64,000 bases of DNA from Cryobacterium shii (lineage in GTDB: Bacteria; Actinomycetota; Actinomycetes; Actinomycetales; Microbacteriaceae): the NCBI RefSeq assembly GCF_004402595.1, contig NZ_SOFY01000011.1, forward strand, positions 181,897 to 245,896. The letters run 5' to 3'. Shown here piece after piece: positions 7,581 to 17,035 of the stretch. The notes under the pieces are model-generated. The model made no database searches. It was given only the letters and a program-made list of their open reading frames with translations, and had not been told where the DNA came from. Each line of letters opens with the position of its first letter. Within the stretch, counting starts at the first letter, position 1. Made by a program: the position numbers and the translations under genes.

Positions 7581-8132
7581 TCATTGATCTAGCGGAAACC
7601 CCAGTATACCCCCAGGGGTATCGCCTTCCGCAACTGCCGCGTTGAGGGTCTCCTTGATCGCGCCGTCGACGGCCAGCACGTCGGCCAGACGATCCGCCGA
7701 CGACGCCAGCTGCCGGTACGCGTCCTCCTCGGCACTTCGCCGGCCGTTCACGTCCTCGTTGGAGAGGTTGAACCTGAAACTGTCCCCGCTCAGCAGGAAC
7801 TGCCTCATCGCGGGTGCGCTCGCCGCATCCAGTTGGGTCAAACCGGCCAGCTCCTGAGCGGTGACCACGGTCTCGTCCCCCAGCGTGGCAGCGAAACCCG
7901 CCTTGGTACTGGCTTCGGCGTAGCGTCCCAGGGCTTGACTGCGCTGCACACTGGAGTTGACGAACGGCACGGAGGCCACGCCCAGGACGAGGCCGATCAC
8001 CAGCACGCCCAGCCCCACCCAGAAGGCCGGTCCCCGGGTGGGCGGAAGCGGCACGGTGACGTACTCGGCCGGCCCCGGGGCATCCGGGCTGCCGCTGTTC
8101 CAGGCACCGTTCGGCCAGGCACCGTCACTCAT
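7581..8132 (-). CDS. single-pass membrane protein of unknown function
   Basis: 183 residues from ATG at 8132, which overlaps the upstream stop by four bases. A proline-rich cytoplasmic N-terminus (about 35 residues, VPLPPTRGP) leads to one membrane helix (FWVGLGVLVIGLVLGVASV). An acidic, Ala-rich helical extracytoplasmic part of about 125 residues follows. No domain is recognised. The last codons (DTPGGIL) are built on operator copy 3 of the downstream small gene, an unusual overlap of coding and regulatory sequence. It is paired with the 157-aa anchored protein upstream. Confidence 0.7.
   Translation of the reverse strand: MSDGAWPNGAWNSGSPDAPGPAEYVTVPLPPTRGPAFWVGLGVLVIGLVLGVASVPFVNSSVQRSQALGRYAEASTKAGFAATLGDETVVTAQELAGLTQLDAASAPAMRQFLLSGDSFRFNLSNEDVNGRRSAEEDAYRQLASSADRLADVLAVDGAIKETLNAAVAEGDTPGGILGFPLDQ
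7606..7621. promoter_or_regulatory. CsoR/CstR-like operator, copy 3, inside the end of a coding region
   Basis: ATACCCCCAGGGGTAT lies 35 bases upstream of the ATG of the 38-aa Cys-rich gene, within the last codons of the membrane-protein gene at 7581-8132. It matches the other four palindromes of the window. Confidence 0.68.
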
Positions 8133-8602
8133 GGCACCGCACCGTGGAGCGCATCGACGGCCGCAGCCAGTTGCTCCTGCCAGTCGTGCAGGTCGGCGAC
8201 CGATCCCCGGTACCGGTCGATCAGCGGCGGCAGCTCGCTCTGCACGATGTCGACCGCGCCGGAGGAGTTGTACTGGTCGATGCCGCGATTGAAGCCTTCC
8301 ACCAGCTCGTTGCGCGCGGACATGTGTTCCTCGGCCGCACGCACAGCCGCCGCCATCGCGGCGGCGACGCCGTCGGTCCGGGCGCTCAGTTCGGCCGCCA
8401 CCACGCCCGACCCGCTCAGGTCGCCGCGCAACTCCTGGAGCTCGGTCGAGAACACGGCCCTCGTGACGCTGTCGATGTGGTTGGCGGTGGCGAAGCCCGC
8501 GCCAGCGACGGCCAGGGCCAGGGCAGCCAGAACCCATACGGTCACGGTCGCCGCACGACCGCTGGAAGGCCGTGTGACCGTACTGCCCTTCGTTCCGGCC
8601 AT
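8129..8602 (-). CDS. membrane-anchored helical protein of unknown function
   Basis: 157 residues from ATG at 8602; a GTG two codons upstream is an alternative. GGAG five bases before the ATG supports the chosen start. A Ser/Thr/Arg-rich N-terminus is followed by one membrane helix (VWVLAALALAVAGAGFATAN). A roughly 110-residue helical domain contains RNELVEGFNRGIDQYNSSG and LIDRYRGSVADLHDWQEQL. Domain arrangement is similar to the coupled downstream protein, so the two may interact at the cell surface. Function is unknown. Confidence 0.7.
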   Translation of the reverse strand: MAGTKGSTVTRPSSGRAATVTVWVLAALALAVAGAGFATANHIDSVTRAVFSTELQELRGDLSGSGVVAAELSARTDGVAAAMAAAVRAAEEHMSARNELVEGFNRGIDQYNSSGAVDIVQSELPPLIDRYRGSVADLHDWQEQLAAAVDALHGAVP

Positions 8603-8660
8603 GACCACTCCACCTCCTCAGCGCGCCTCCCGTGACTGTAGGCCCGCCGATATCCGGGTG

Positions 8661-8789
8661 CTAGTGCTGCGCCGGCGAGATATTGACGAGCCAGCTCACC
8701 CCGAATTTGTCCGTGCACATGCCGAAGCTGTCACCCCAGGGAGCCGGATAGCGCGGCATGGTGATCGCGCGGAATCTTACTCTGGCTTC
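8661..8789 (-). pseudogene. C-terminal remnant of a VOC/PhnB-like gene
   Basis: The minus strand encodes RFRAITMPRYPAPWGDSFGM followed by CTDKFGVSWLVNISPAQH and a stop. The WGDSFGM-C/L-TDKFGV-W-VNI pattern is the conserved C-terminus of PhnB-like vicinal-oxygen-chelate proteins. Only about 40 codons remain, with no start codon and no N-terminal two thirds. The fragment ends where the divergent sugar-kinase gene begins, which suggests deletion during rearrangement. Confidence 0.75.
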
Positions 8790-8822
8790 ATGGAAGCCTC
8801 AAGGAAGACACAGACAACCGGG

Positions 8823-9767
8823 ATGTCGACGCGACCGATTCTGACCCTCACCGTGAACCCGGCCCTCGACGTGAGCACCTCGACCGAGCGGGTGGTCAGC
8901 GAACACAAGCTGCGCTGCGGCGCTTCGCGCCTGGACCCGGGCGGCGGAGGGATGAACGTCGCCCGGGTGGTGCAACGGCTGGGCGGTCAGGCCCTGGCTG
9001 TGTACACCGCGGGCGGACCCACCGGGGAAGCGTATCGCCGCCTGATCGAGGCCGAGCACATTCCGACCCTGGTCGTGCCGATCTCCGGCAGCACCCGGGA
9101 AGACTTCACCGTCGATGAGACCACCACGGGCAAGCAGTTCCGTTTCGTGCTGGAGGGCCCCGAACTCGGCGAAGCCGAGTGGCGCGCCTGTCTGGCACTC
9201 GTCGAGGCGGCGATTCCGGTGAACGGTTTCGTGGTCGCCAGCGGCAGCCTGCCTCCCGGCGTGCCGGACGATTTCTACGCCCGGGTTGCCCGCCTGGCGC
9301 ACCAGCGGGATGCCCGGTGCATCGTGGATGCGTCCGGGGACGCTCTCGCCGAAGCCCTCGCCGAAGGGGTGTACCTGGTCAAGCCGAGCCGGCGGGAGCT
9401 GGGCGAGTATGCCGGTGCCACGCTCGAGAGCGAGGAGAGCCAGGTCGACGTGGCCTCCACCTTGGTCGGCCGAGGGGCCGCGGAACTCGTGGCCCTGACA
9501 CTCGGCGGGGCAGGGGCCGTGCTGGCATCGGCCGCGGGCGTCATGCGGTTGCCGGTGCCCCGCGTGCAGGTGCAGAGCACGGTCGGCGCGGGCGACAGCT
9601 TCCTGGGCGCCTTCGTGCTGCGCATCGCGCAGGGCCACCCGGTCGAGGCAGCCTTCCGGGCCGGCGTCGCGGCCGGCAGCGCGACGGCGATGACGCCGGC
9701 CACGGAGCTATGCCGCCGAGCGGACGTGGAACGGCTGGAAGCCGAACTCGAAGGGCTCATGGCGTAG
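8823..9767 (+). CDS. PfkB-family hexose-phosphate kinase (1-phosphofructokinase/PfkB type)
   Basis: 314 residues from ATG at 8823; ATG at 8790 is in frame but no better supported. The frame stays open far upstream, but that part is antisense to other genes. The ribokinase fold is shown by TLTVNPALDVST at the N-terminus, the glycine motif GGGGMNVARVVQRLGG near residue 42, and the signature STVGAGDSFLGAF near residue 255 with the catalytic Asp. The family phosphorylates fructose 1-phosphate, fructose 6-phosphate or tagatose 6-phosphate; sequence alone does not decide. No PTS gene adjoins it. Confidence 0.85.
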   Translation: MSTRPILTLTVNPALDVSTSTERVVSEHKLRCGASRLDPGGGGMNVARVVQRLGGQALAVYTAGGPTGEAYRRLIEAEHIPTLVVPISGSTREDFTVDETTTGKQFRFVLEGPELGEAEWRACLALVEAAIPVNGFVVASGSLPPGVPDDFYARVARLAHQRDARCIVDASGDALAEALAEGVYLVKPSRRELGEYAGATLESEESQVDVASTLVGRGAAELVALTLGGAGAVLASAAGVMRLPVPRVQVQSTVGAGDSFLGAFVLRIAQGHPVEAAFRAGVAAGSATAMTPATELCRRADVERLEAELEGLMA

Positions 9768-9818
9768 GACAGCACTGCGCAGGACAACACGGATGACGCA
9801 GGAAGTACAGTTGCGAGC

Positions 9819-10127
9819 ATGAAGCTCACCGCCATCGACCCGCCCGGTCGCAGCTTTTCCCGTTGGCTCACAGACGAGGAGGTCGGTCAGGTCCTCGCCC
9901 ACGACCGTGGCTGGCGGCTCGCTCCCGACGGAAGCGTGATGGCCGGCACGCTCCGTAAGACCCGTATCGCCCCCTCCCTCACCGTTCTGGGTGCAGCCGC
10001 GATCCGACATCGCTGGACCAGCCGGGCCGCCGCACCGGGCAGCGACGGCAGCGGTCCGACCCACATCATGTGGGGCGTGTTCAACGCCCGCACCGACGCG
10101 GATATCGCGGCCGCGGTCGGCGCGTGA
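9819..10127 (+). CDS. hypothetical protein
   Basis: 102 residues starting MKLTAIDPPGRSFSRWLTDE. The protein looks soluble and small, and no domain is recognised. Its TGA overlaps the GTG start of the DoxX-like gene (GTGA), so the two are probably co-transcribed and coupled. Coding character (GC-rich third positions, GxSVMAGTLRKTR segment) supports a real gene. Confidence 0.6.
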   Translation: MKLTAIDPPGRSFSRWLTDEEVGQVLAHDRGWRLAPDGSVMAGTLRKTRIAPSLTVLGAAAIRHRWTSRAAAPGSDGSGPTHIMWGVFNARTDADIAAAVGA

Positions 10128-10567
10128 GCGCCCGGCCCGCAGCCGCCGTGACGGCCCCGGCTTCCCTCCCCCGCACGACCGCCCGGCTCATCCTCGGCGC
10201 GTTCCTCCTGCTCGCCGGGATCAGCCACCTGACCTGGAACAGAACGGCGTTCCTGGCCCAGGTACCCCAGTGGGTTCCCACGGATGGGGACTTCGTCGTG
10301 GTCGCGTCCGGGATCGTCGAGATCGTTCTCGGCATCGCGCTGCTGACGCTGGCCAGGCGACGGGCGCAGGTCGGTTGGATCGTGGCCGCGTTCTTCGTGG
10401 CGATCTTCCCCGGCAACATCTCCCAGTTCGTGACCGGCACGGATTCCTTCGGTCTGGATTCCGACCTCGGCCGCGGCATCCGGCTGGCGTTCCAGCCGCT
10501 GCTGGTGCTCTGGGCCCTGTGGTGCACCGGCGCCTGGCGCGCCTGGCGGGCGAGCCGACGGGGCTGA
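10124..10567 (+). CDS. DoxX-like membrane protein
   Basis: 147 residues with a GTG start at 10124 overlapping the preceding stop; an upstream frame from 10070 is less likely. Four hydrophobic segments and the N-terminal signature LILGAFLLLAGISHLTWNR place it in the DoxX/DoxD-like superfamily. This family includes partners of thiosulfate:quinone oxidoreductase and thiol-stress membrane complexes. No catalytic partner is adjacent. Confidence 0.75.
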   Translation: MSARPAAAVTAPASLPRTTARLILGAFLLLAGISHLTWNRTAFLAQVPQWVPTDGDFVVVASGIVEIVLGIALLTLARRRAQVGWIVAAFFVAIFPGNISQFVTGTDSFGLDSDLGRGIRLAFQPLLVLWALWCTGAWRAWRASRRG

Positions 10568-10619
10568 GGCCGTTGCCCCGAGGAATCTGACCCAAGGAAT
10601 CCTCCGATAGGGTGGCCAT

Positions 10620-10967
10620 ATGGGGGCCAATCTGTTCAGCCGCGTCGTCGGTCTTGCCGTTGCCGTGATCGCCGGCGGCGCCGCGCTCCTGCTCTGGTTC
10701 GCGGTCGCTTCGACCGATCCGTCGGAAGGCCCGCCCCCGACCACCCATTCCCTCCGCGGGATCTGGGGCCTGTTCTACGACCTGGAGGCGCCGACCGGTC
10801 GCGTCCTGACCGCCGCCATTGCCCTGGCGCTCCTGTTCGCGGCGGGAATCGGCCTGCTGGAGCGGCTGACGGCGAGAAAGTCACATCGCTCAACGAATCG
10901 TCGGATCACTCCGCTCGCACCCAAACTCCTCATGGCGTCGACCCGGGGCAGTTCGCCGGCCCGGTGA
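10620..10967 (+). CDS. small membrane protein preceding a glycosyltransferase
   Basis: 115 residues with two membrane helices (about 8-30 and 60-82) and a basic C-terminal tail (ERLTARKSHRSTNRRITPLA). Its stop overlaps the GTG start of the GT2 gene (GTGA), so it is the first member of a three-gene unit. No family is recognised. Confidence 0.65.
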   Translation: MGANLFSRVVGLAVAVIAGGAALLLWFAVASTDPSEGPPPTTHSLRGIWGLFYDLEAPTGRVLTAAIALALLFAAGIGLLERLTARKSHRSTNRRITPLAPKLLMASTRGSSPAR

Positions 10968-12064
10968 CCGTGACGGTACTCATCCCCGCGCACAATGAAG
11001 AAGCGTTGTTGCCGGCGACGCTCTCCGCACTTCTCGCTCAGTCGCACCAGCCCGATCGGGTGATCGTCGTTGCCGACAATTGCACCGATTCGACGGTCGC
11101 CATCGCCCGGGCTCACGAGGTCGAGGTTTTCGAATCGGTGGGAAACACCGAGAAGAAGGCCGGCGCGCTGAACCAGATCCTGAAACAGCTGCTTCCCCTG
11201 CAACGCGACAACGACGTCATCATGGTGCTGGACGCCGACACCAGGCTCGATGACGGATTTCTGGCCGCCGCGGTCGACCGCCTCACCGATGACCGAGCCC
11301 TCATGGCCATCGGGGGCCTCTTCTACGGGGAAGAGGGTTTCGGGCTGCTCGGCCAGCTCCAGCGCAACGAATACATTCGCTACTCACGCCAGATCCGGCA
11401 TCGACGCGGCCACGTCTTCGTGCTCACCGGCACCGCGTCCCTGTTCCGCCCGGCCGCGCTGCGGGCGGTGGCGGAGAATCGGAGCGTCACGATCCCTGGA
11501 AAACTGGAGGACGTCTACGACACGGCCGCGCTCACGGAGGACAACGAGCTCACGATCGCACTCAGATCACTCGGCGCGCTGATCATTTCTCCCGCCCGGT
11601 GCACGGTCGTCACCGAACTGATGCCCGACTTGCGCACCCTGTGGGCGCAACGACTGCGGTGGCAGCGCGGGGCCCTGGAAAACCTCGGGGCCAACACCTT
11701 GACGCCGCCCACGTTCCGCTACTGGGCCCAACAGTTGGGCATCGGCTACAGCGTCATCGCGCTGTCCTCGTTCATGTTCCTCCTGCTGCTGACGGCGCTG
11801 TCCGTGGACGCGATGGTGGTGTTCCCCTTCTGGCTGGGGGTGGGCTCGCTCTTCATCGTTGAACGCGTCGTTTCCGTGTGGCGGGAAGGGTGGCGGGGGC
11901 GCCTCCTGGCCGCAACCCTGTTCCCGGAACTCCTCTTTGATATGTTCCTCGATGCCGTGTACGTCAAGGGCATCCTCGACATCACGTTCGGCCGTCAGGC
12001 ACGCTGGGGAAACGGCGACGGTCTCACTGCGACGACACCGGGAAGAAGATCTCATGCACGCTGA
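10964..12064 (+). CDS. family 2 glycosyltransferase, processive-type membrane enzyme
   Basis: 366 residues starting with GTG (TVTVLIPAHNEEALLPATLS). Motifs are those of inverting GT-A enzymes of the cellulose/hyaluronan synthase type: VVADNCTDST, VLDADTRLDDGFL (the D-x-D region), TEDNELTIAL (catalytic Asp) and the QRLRW box (WAQRLRWQRGALENL, near residue 228). Two or three membrane helices occupy the C-terminal third. It probably makes an extracellular or envelope glycan. Small membrane proteins flank it on both sides with overlapping ends, which suggests a membrane complex. The sugar is unknown. Confidence 0.85.
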   Translation: MTVTVLIPAHNEEALLPATLSALLAQSHQPDRVIVVADNCTDSTVAIARAHEVEVFESVGNTEKKAGALNQILKQLLPLQRDNDVIMVLDADTRLDDGFLAAAVDRLTDDRALMAIGGLFYGEEGFGLLGQLQRNEYIRYSRQIRHRRGHVFVLTGTASLFRPAALRAVAENRSVTIPGKLEDVYDTAALTEDNELTIALRSLGALIISPARCTVVTELMPDLRTLWAQRLRWQRGALENLGANTLTPPTFRYWAQQLGIGYSVIALSSFMFLLLLTALSVDAMVVFPFWLGVGSLFIVERVVSVWREGWRGRLLAATLFPELLFDMFLDAVYVKGILDITFGRQARWGNGDGLTATTPGRRSHAR

Positions 12065-12281
12065 CCTCAGGGCTCCGACCGGGATTCTCCTGCCCGAGAC
12101 CTTCCTGCAGACCGACTTCTTCGCCGTCCTGGCCACGTCTGTGGCGATCAATACCGTGATGTATGCGGTGCTGGCCGTCGCGAAGATCCTGCCCAGGATC
12201 TACCTCATCGATTGGCTGCCGAGCCACAATCGCCGATCCGAGACGCGCAGCATCTACCCGGACGCGCACGAACGACGCTAG
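12054..12281 (+). CDS. small membrane protein after the GT2 gene
   Basis: 75 residues from ATG at 12054, overlapping the GT2 end by 11 bases. One helix is visible (FFAVLATSVAINTVMYAVLAVAKILPRI), followed by a basic/acidic tail. Its stop overlaps the stop of the convergent gene on the other strand (CTAG, 12278-12281). It is a likely accessory subunit of the glycosyltransferase. No family is recognised. Confidence 0.65.
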   Translation: MHADLRAPTGILLPETFLQTDFFAVLATSVAINTVMYAVLAVAKILPRIYLIDWLPSHNRRSETRSIYPDAHERR

Positions 12282-12859
12282 TAGTCGCTCTCGGCGGCGC
12301 CGGTCGCCACGCCGTGGTTCAGCGCCAGCACCGCGAGGTCGATCTGCACGAACATCTCGGTGCGTTCGGCGCGCTCCCGTTCGTAGTCGGGATCCCGCGA
12401 GTCGATGGCGAGCCGGATCAGGCGGGCAGAGAGGGCGGCGCTGATCTCGTCGCTGGCCACATGCTGGGCGCGTTCGACGATGCGGGCGACCTGCTCGTCG
12501 TCCTCGGCCACGTGCATCAGGGCGAGGGCGAGCTTCTTGTGCACGCGCCGCCGGAGGGCCAGCTGGCTGATGTCGTGTCGCTGGTCGGCGGTGATGTCGG
12601 CCGACCACCGGGCCTTGGTGAGTGTCTTCCGGAGATGGCCGACGCGCAGCCCGTATTCCTCGTTCTGATGAGCGACCAGGGTCAGCTCTTTGCGGGCGGC
12701 GGCCGCGTAGACCGCCGGGTCGTAGTCGAGGTTGTCGCGGAGCGCGCCGACGATGATGTCGTTCTTCACGGCCATGCCCACGGCGGAAAGCGCGATCAGC
12801 AGGCCTTCTTCGACGATTCGCTTGATGGGAGGCAGGGCGGCACTCACTTTCTGGTGCAT
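12278..12859 (-). CDS. hypothetical helical protein
   Basis: 193 residues from ATG at 12859 with GGGGAG just upstream. It starts MHQKVSAALPPIKRIVEEGL and is predicted all-helical with charged heptad-like stretches (RHDISQLALRRRVHKKLALA, DPDYERERAERTEMFVQIDL). No domain or catalytic motif is recognised. It ends tail to tail with the GT2 operon and is divergent from the FGE-like remnant. Confidence 0.65.
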   Translation of the reverse strand: MHQKVSAALPPIKRIVEEGLLIALSAVGMAVKNDIIVGALRDNLDYDPAVYAAAARKELTLVAHQNEEYGLRVGHLRKTLTKARWSADITADQRHDISQLALRRRVHKKLALALMHVAEDDEQVARIVERAQHVASDEISAALSARLIRLAIDSRDPDYERERAERTEMFVQIDLAVLALNHGVATGAAESDY

Positions 12860-12932
12860 GACTCCCCAAAATTCTAGTCGTGCGATACTGGCCGCGAAAA
12901 CGCGGCAGCGCCCGAATGCAGATGGAGACGTG

Positions 12933-13655
12933 ATGACCACCACCCCGCTCAGACACCCGATCGGCCAGGTATCCGTTCCCGGCCAGGTCTTCCTGATGGG
13001 CGACTCGAGCGGCGTCGGCAACCCCGGGGACGGGGAGTGGCCGGTGCACCCCGTCCGGGTCGACGGTTTCGAGCTGGACGCCACCTCCGTGACCGACTCG
13101 GCCTTCGCGGCCTTCGTCGCCGACACCGGCTTCCGCACCGAGTCGGAGGTGTTCGGCTACTCGGCCGTCTTCCACCTCGCCCTCGCGGCGGAGCTGGAGG
13201 ATATCCTGGGCCGGGCGCGGCTGCCGACCGAGGCCGAATGGGAGTGCGCCTCCCGCGGCGGCCTCGAGGGGCGCCTGTACCCCTGGGGCGACGAGTAAGG
13301 CGACCGGTACCGGTGCAACACCTGGCAGGGCGAGTTCCCCGCGGTCAACACCCGAGCGGACGGCTGGCTGACCACCGCGCCGGTGCGGGAATTCGAGCCG
13401 AACCCGTACGACGTCTGGCAGAGCGTCGGAAACGTGTGGGAGTGGTGCTCCGACTGGTGGGACGCCAACTTCTACGCGCACTCCCCCGGCAAGAACCCGA
13501 CCGGCCCAGCCGCCGGCCGCCAACGCATCATGCGCGGCGGCTCCTTCCTGTGCCACGACTCCTACTGCAACCGTTATCGCAACTCCGCCCGGGCCTCCAA
13601 CACCCCCGACTCGGCCGCCGCGAACATCGGGTTTCGCACGGTGAGCCTGGCTTAG
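12933..13655 (+). pseudogene. formylglycine-generating enzyme (FGE/SUMF1-type) gene, disrupted
   Basis: Two in-frame segments are separated by TAA at 13296-13298. The first encodes MTTTPLRHPIGQVSVPGQVF through LPTEAEWECASRGG to LYPWGDE. The second continues with GDRYRCNTWQGEFP, GNVWEWCSDWWD and GGSFLCHDSYCNRYRNSAR. The two Cys of the FGE active site (LCHDSYC) are present. Between VFHLALAAELEDIL and LPTEAEWE about 55-60 residues usual for the family (the WRHPEG...HPVVHVSWNDA region) are missing. An internal deletion plus a stop codon means it is probably non-functional. Its stop overlaps the jetC stop on the other strand. Confidence 0.85.
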
Positions 13656-16600
13656 GCCACCGGCGAGGACAGCACCGGCGAAGACAGCGGGGTGACGTAC
13701 GAATATCCCGTGCTGTTGTTCTTGGTCATCGACAGCACCAGCTCCATGTGCGGCTCGAGGGCGGTGACCTTGTCGAGCGGGGAACCGATGATGAGCTGGA
13801 AGCCCAGCCCCTTCCAGGCGGCCACGGCCCGGCCCGCGAACTCCGAGTCCGATTTGACGAACCCCTCGTCGAGGAAGACCGGAGCGAAACGCGGCCGGGT
13901 GCGGCTCTCGTCGCCCAGCTGGAACCGCAGCGCCGCCCCGACGACGAAGGCCACGAGCTCCTGGGATTCCCCGCCGCTCTTGCCGCCGAGGGACGAGTAG
14001 GTGCTGACTTCGGTGCCGTCGGGCGTGATCCGGACCGCGGTGATCTCCACGTGCTTGCGCACATCGAGCAGTAGGTCGCGCTGGGCGGCGGCCCTGGAAC
14101 CCGCATCGGACCGGCGGATCAGGTGCATGAAGGCCTGCAGCCGCTTGAAGCGGCTCTCGGTCTGATCGTCGGTGAACTCTTCCGTCGCGCCGGAGGAGAG
14201 GACCTTGAGCTCCTTCCGGAACGCGGTCGCGTCATCTCGGTGCAGGCGGCGCAGGGCGATCTTCAGCCGGTCGCGCCCGGCGCCGAAGGGCAGCGTCGTG
14301 AGGATCTCGTTGATCGGACGGAGCCGGTCCTCGATCTCCTCGATGGAGGTGTTGAACGCCCCCGCCAGCGGAACGAGGTCCTGGCCGCTCCACAGGGACA
14401 GGCGCCGCTTCCACTCCTGGCGCCGCTCGTGCAGGCCCAGCGTGTAGACGGCGTCGAGGATGTCGCGGTAGCTCGTGTACGAGTCCAGCGAGACGCCGAT
14501 GTTCGGGTCCGGCCAACGACTCTGGAAGGTCTCGAAGATGCCGACCAGGGTGGTGCGGGCGCTCGTGGCGCTGTCGCGATCCTGGCTGGACTGTTCGGTC
14601 AGCCGGTCGCGGAGACGCCGGACGCCGCCGTCGAATGCGGCGAGGTCGCTCCGGTCACCGACCATGGCGAACTGGGCGTCGAGGTGGGCGGCATGCTCCT
14701 CCGACAGGGACACGGACTGCTCACGTTCGATCCGGTCCAGCCGGTTGCTGACCGCGTCCTGCCGGTCCACGAGGCGCCCCTGTTCGGCCACGAGGCCCTG
14801 GCCGTCACGGTCGGCGGCGTGCTTATCCTTCTGGGCGCTCTCCAGCTCGACCGACAGCCTCTGCTCCTCGTCTTTGAGGGCACGCAGAACGTCGCTGTCG
14901 GCCAGGACGCGTTCACGTTCGGCCTCCTTGTCCTGGATGCGGGCCTCCGCGCCCGGCACGTCGATGGCCGGCCACACGCTGTCGATGATGTACTGGTGGG
15001 CGCCCTTCCTGCCGCGCAGGTCCGCGATGCGGTTGGCCACAACGGATGCCTCGCGCGCAAGGGAATCGGCGTTCGCGCTCAGCCGCAGCAGATCCTCGTC
15101 GATGTCGTGCAGGCGAGCCCGGCTGGAGAAGCCGATGATGGACTTCTGGTCGCTGTTCCAGCCGTGGGCGCCCCGCTTGCCGTTGCGGGTTTGCCCGCTC
15201 GGGGTGACCCGGGGGCCGTCGCCGAACAGGCCGGCCGGGGTCTCGACACACAGCGCGTCGAGGTTCTCGGACTGCACCCGGTCCTGCACCCAGCCGCTGA
15301 ACGGCGAGTCCTTGAACACGAGCTTGCCGGAGACGTAACGGTCGTCGCCGGCGATGTCCTGGTGCGGCCGGAGCGCCACCCCTTCGAAGTGGATCCGCAC
15401 CGGGATGCTCAGCGGGTCGATGGCCCGACTCAGGGAGGCCAGGCGAGTCTCGTCAACGAGCATGACGCGCACGACGGAGGACAGGGTCACCTCGGCGGCC
15501 TGGCGCCACTCGTCCTCGCCGGGGGCGATGTCGACGAGTTCGGCCACGAACGGCAGGTCTTCGACCGGGATCCCCGCGGCCTCCGCGATCATCAGGCGGG
15601 CGTTGTGCAGATGCTGGGGAACCAGGCTCGCCCGCCCGCTCAGGAATCCGTGTTCCTGCTTCAGGGTGCGGATCTGGCTTTCCACCGGGTAGGCCTCCCG
15701 CTGGAGCAGCACCCGTTTGGCCTCGAGGCTCGCCTCGGTCGTGGCGAACTGGGCGAGGAAGAGGTCGGCGATGCCCTGGGCTTCGACGAATTCGTCGTGC
15801 GAGGGAATGGCCACGTTCAGGAGCCGGATGCGCTCGTCGAACTTCGCCCGGTCGCCGGCCACGTCGTCGCGTTTGTCGGACAGCCGGGCGAGGTCGTTCT
15901 GCAGGCGCAGCAGCACGTCGCCGCCGTTGGCTCGCTGCTGGTCCTGGATCTTGGCGACCCGGCCCTTCAACTCGGTCTCGGCATCCCGTGCCCGGGTCGC
16001 CTGCTCCTGGTTGTCGCGGCGCTCCGCCCGGTTGGCGTCGGCGGCGGCTTCGAGCAGGACCTGCTCGGTCTGGAGCTGCCAGAGCACGAAGGGCGTGTCC
16101 CCGGAGCGGTGCACCCCGAAGACGTCGATCAGGTCGGCCTGGCCGTTCGCCGTCTCGTAGTCGCTGTGCAGGTCGGGCAGCCGCTCCAGCACCCTGGCCT
16201 TCTGCGCCTCCGTGACCATGGCCCCGTAGGACCGTTCCAGGTCTTCGAAGTGGTCGACGGCCTTGTCGGCTGCGGCGAAGGTGGCCGGTTCTTCCAGGAC
16301 CATGGACTTGTAGAGCCCGTCGACCGTTTTGACCTGCTGCCCGGCCTGGATGCGCGCAAGCAGGCGGAGGGCCTTGCCGCCCTCGCCGTTGGCGCCGATG
16401 CCCAGCCGGGTGTAGAGGGTCTGGGCGAACGCCGCATAGGTGTCGAAGACATCCATCTCCGGGAACCGGGTCTTCAGCGCCCGCTTGTCGAACCGCGACT
16501 CGGTCACGCCGGCCAGGTCGCGCAGGTCGAGATAGCCGTCCGTGGTGGCCATCTTCATCGTGATATCGGCGAATCTGCTCGCTCCGCGGGGAACGAAATA

Positions 16601-17035
16601 GGCCCGCAGCACGGTGAAACGGCGGTGGTTGTCGTCGATGAACGTCATCGACACGGCCCCCCAGGTGGACTCGTTGGCGCCGCGAAGCACCTGGTCCTGC
16701 ATCTCCCCCGTGCCCGCCTCCCGGTTGGAGTCGGTCTTGCCCTTCAGGTAGGTCATCAGGTTGCGCTGGTCGACGCTGCGGGCGCGCCCGGAGCCGGCGT
16801 CGTTCGAGGCGCCGTTGAAGGGGGTGTCGGAGGGCATCATCAGTGCCAGATACGCGTCGAGCAGGCTGCTCTTGCCGGTGCCGGACGCGCCGGAGACGAG
16901 CGTGGCGGTGGGGGCGAAGGTGATCTCGTGGTGGCCCTGGAATCCGCCCCAGTTGACCATCTGGAACGAGTCGGCGCGCCACTGGGTGGTGCCCTCGGTG
17001 AGGCCGTCGGCGTAGAACAGCGGGGAATCGGTCAT
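13652..17035 (-). CDS. jetC: Wadjet/MksB-type SMC ATPase JetC
   Basis: 1127 residues from ATG at 17035, overlapping the jetB stop by four bases. Walker A is GASGTGKS (residues 49-56). The C-terminal head has the signature-like [14 protein letters not shown] (about 1015) and Walker [11 protein letters not shown] (about 1050). Long charged coiled coils lie between, broken by a hinge-like globular part around 480-640 ([20 protein letters not shown]). Length and architecture fit JetC/MksB, the SMC subunit of Wadjet-type condensins that extrude DNA loops and restrict plasmids. Gene order jetA-jetB-jetC is canonical, but no jetD nuclease follows: the next sequence is the convergent FGE remnant. Confidence 0.88.
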   Translation of the reverse strand: MTDSPLFYADGLTEGTTQWRADSFQMVNWGGFQGHHEITFAPTATLVSGASGTGKSSLLDAYLALMMPSDTPFNGASNDAGSGRARSVDQRNLMTYLKGKTDSNREAGTGEMQDQVLRGANESTWGAVSMTFIDDNHRRFTVLRAYFVPRGASRFADITMKMATTDGYLDLRDLAGVTESRFDKRALKTRFPEMDVFDTYAAFAQTLYTRLGIGANGEGGKALRLLARIQAGQQVKTVDGLYKSMVLEEPATFAAADKAVDHFEDLERSYGAMVTEAQKARVLERLPDLHSDYETANGQADLIDVFGVHRSGDTPFVLWQLQTEQVLLEAAADANRAERRDNQEQATRARDAETELKGRVAKIQDQQRANGGDVLLRLQNDLARLSDKRDDVAGDRAKFDERIRLLNVAIPSHDEFVEAQGIADLFLAQFATTEASLEAKRVLLQREAYPVESQIRTLKQEHGFLSGRASLVPQHLHNARLMIAEAAGIPVEDLPFVAELVDIAPGEDEWRQAAEVTLSSVVRVMLVDETRLASLSRAIDPLSIPVRIHFEGVALRPHQDIAGDDRYVSGKLVFKDSPFSGWVQDRVQSENLDALCVETPAGLFGDGPRVTPSGQTRNGKRGAHGWNSDQKSIIGFSSRARLHDIDEDLLRLSANADSLAREASVVANRIADLRGRKGAHQYIIDSVWPAIDVPGAEARIQDKEAERERVLADSDVLRALKDEEQRLSVELESAQKDKHAADRDGQGLVAEQGRLVDRQDAVSNRLDRIEREQSVSLSEEHAAHLDAQFAMVGDRSDLAAFDGGVRRLRDRLTEQSSQDRDSATSARTTLVGIFETFQSRWPDPNIGVSLDSYTSYRDILDAVYTLGLHERRQEWKRRLSLWSGQDLVPLAGAFNTSIEEIEDRLRPINEILTTLPFGAGRDRLKIALRRLHRDDATAFRKELKVLSSGATEEFTDDQTESRFKRLQAFMHLIRRSDAGSRAAAQRDLLLDVRKHVEITAVRITPDGTEVSTYSSLGGKSGGESQELVAFVVGAALRFQLGDESRTRPRFAPVFLDEGFVKSDSEFAGRAVAAWKGLGFQLIIGSPLDKVTALEPHMELVLSMTKNNSTGYSYVTPLSSPVLSSPVA

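Noticed and set aside
13261..13290. A sixth TACCCC...GGGG operator-like sequence
   Set aside because: The sequence GTACCCCTGGGGCGAC is part of conserved codons (LYPWGDE) and lacks the GGGTAT right arm.
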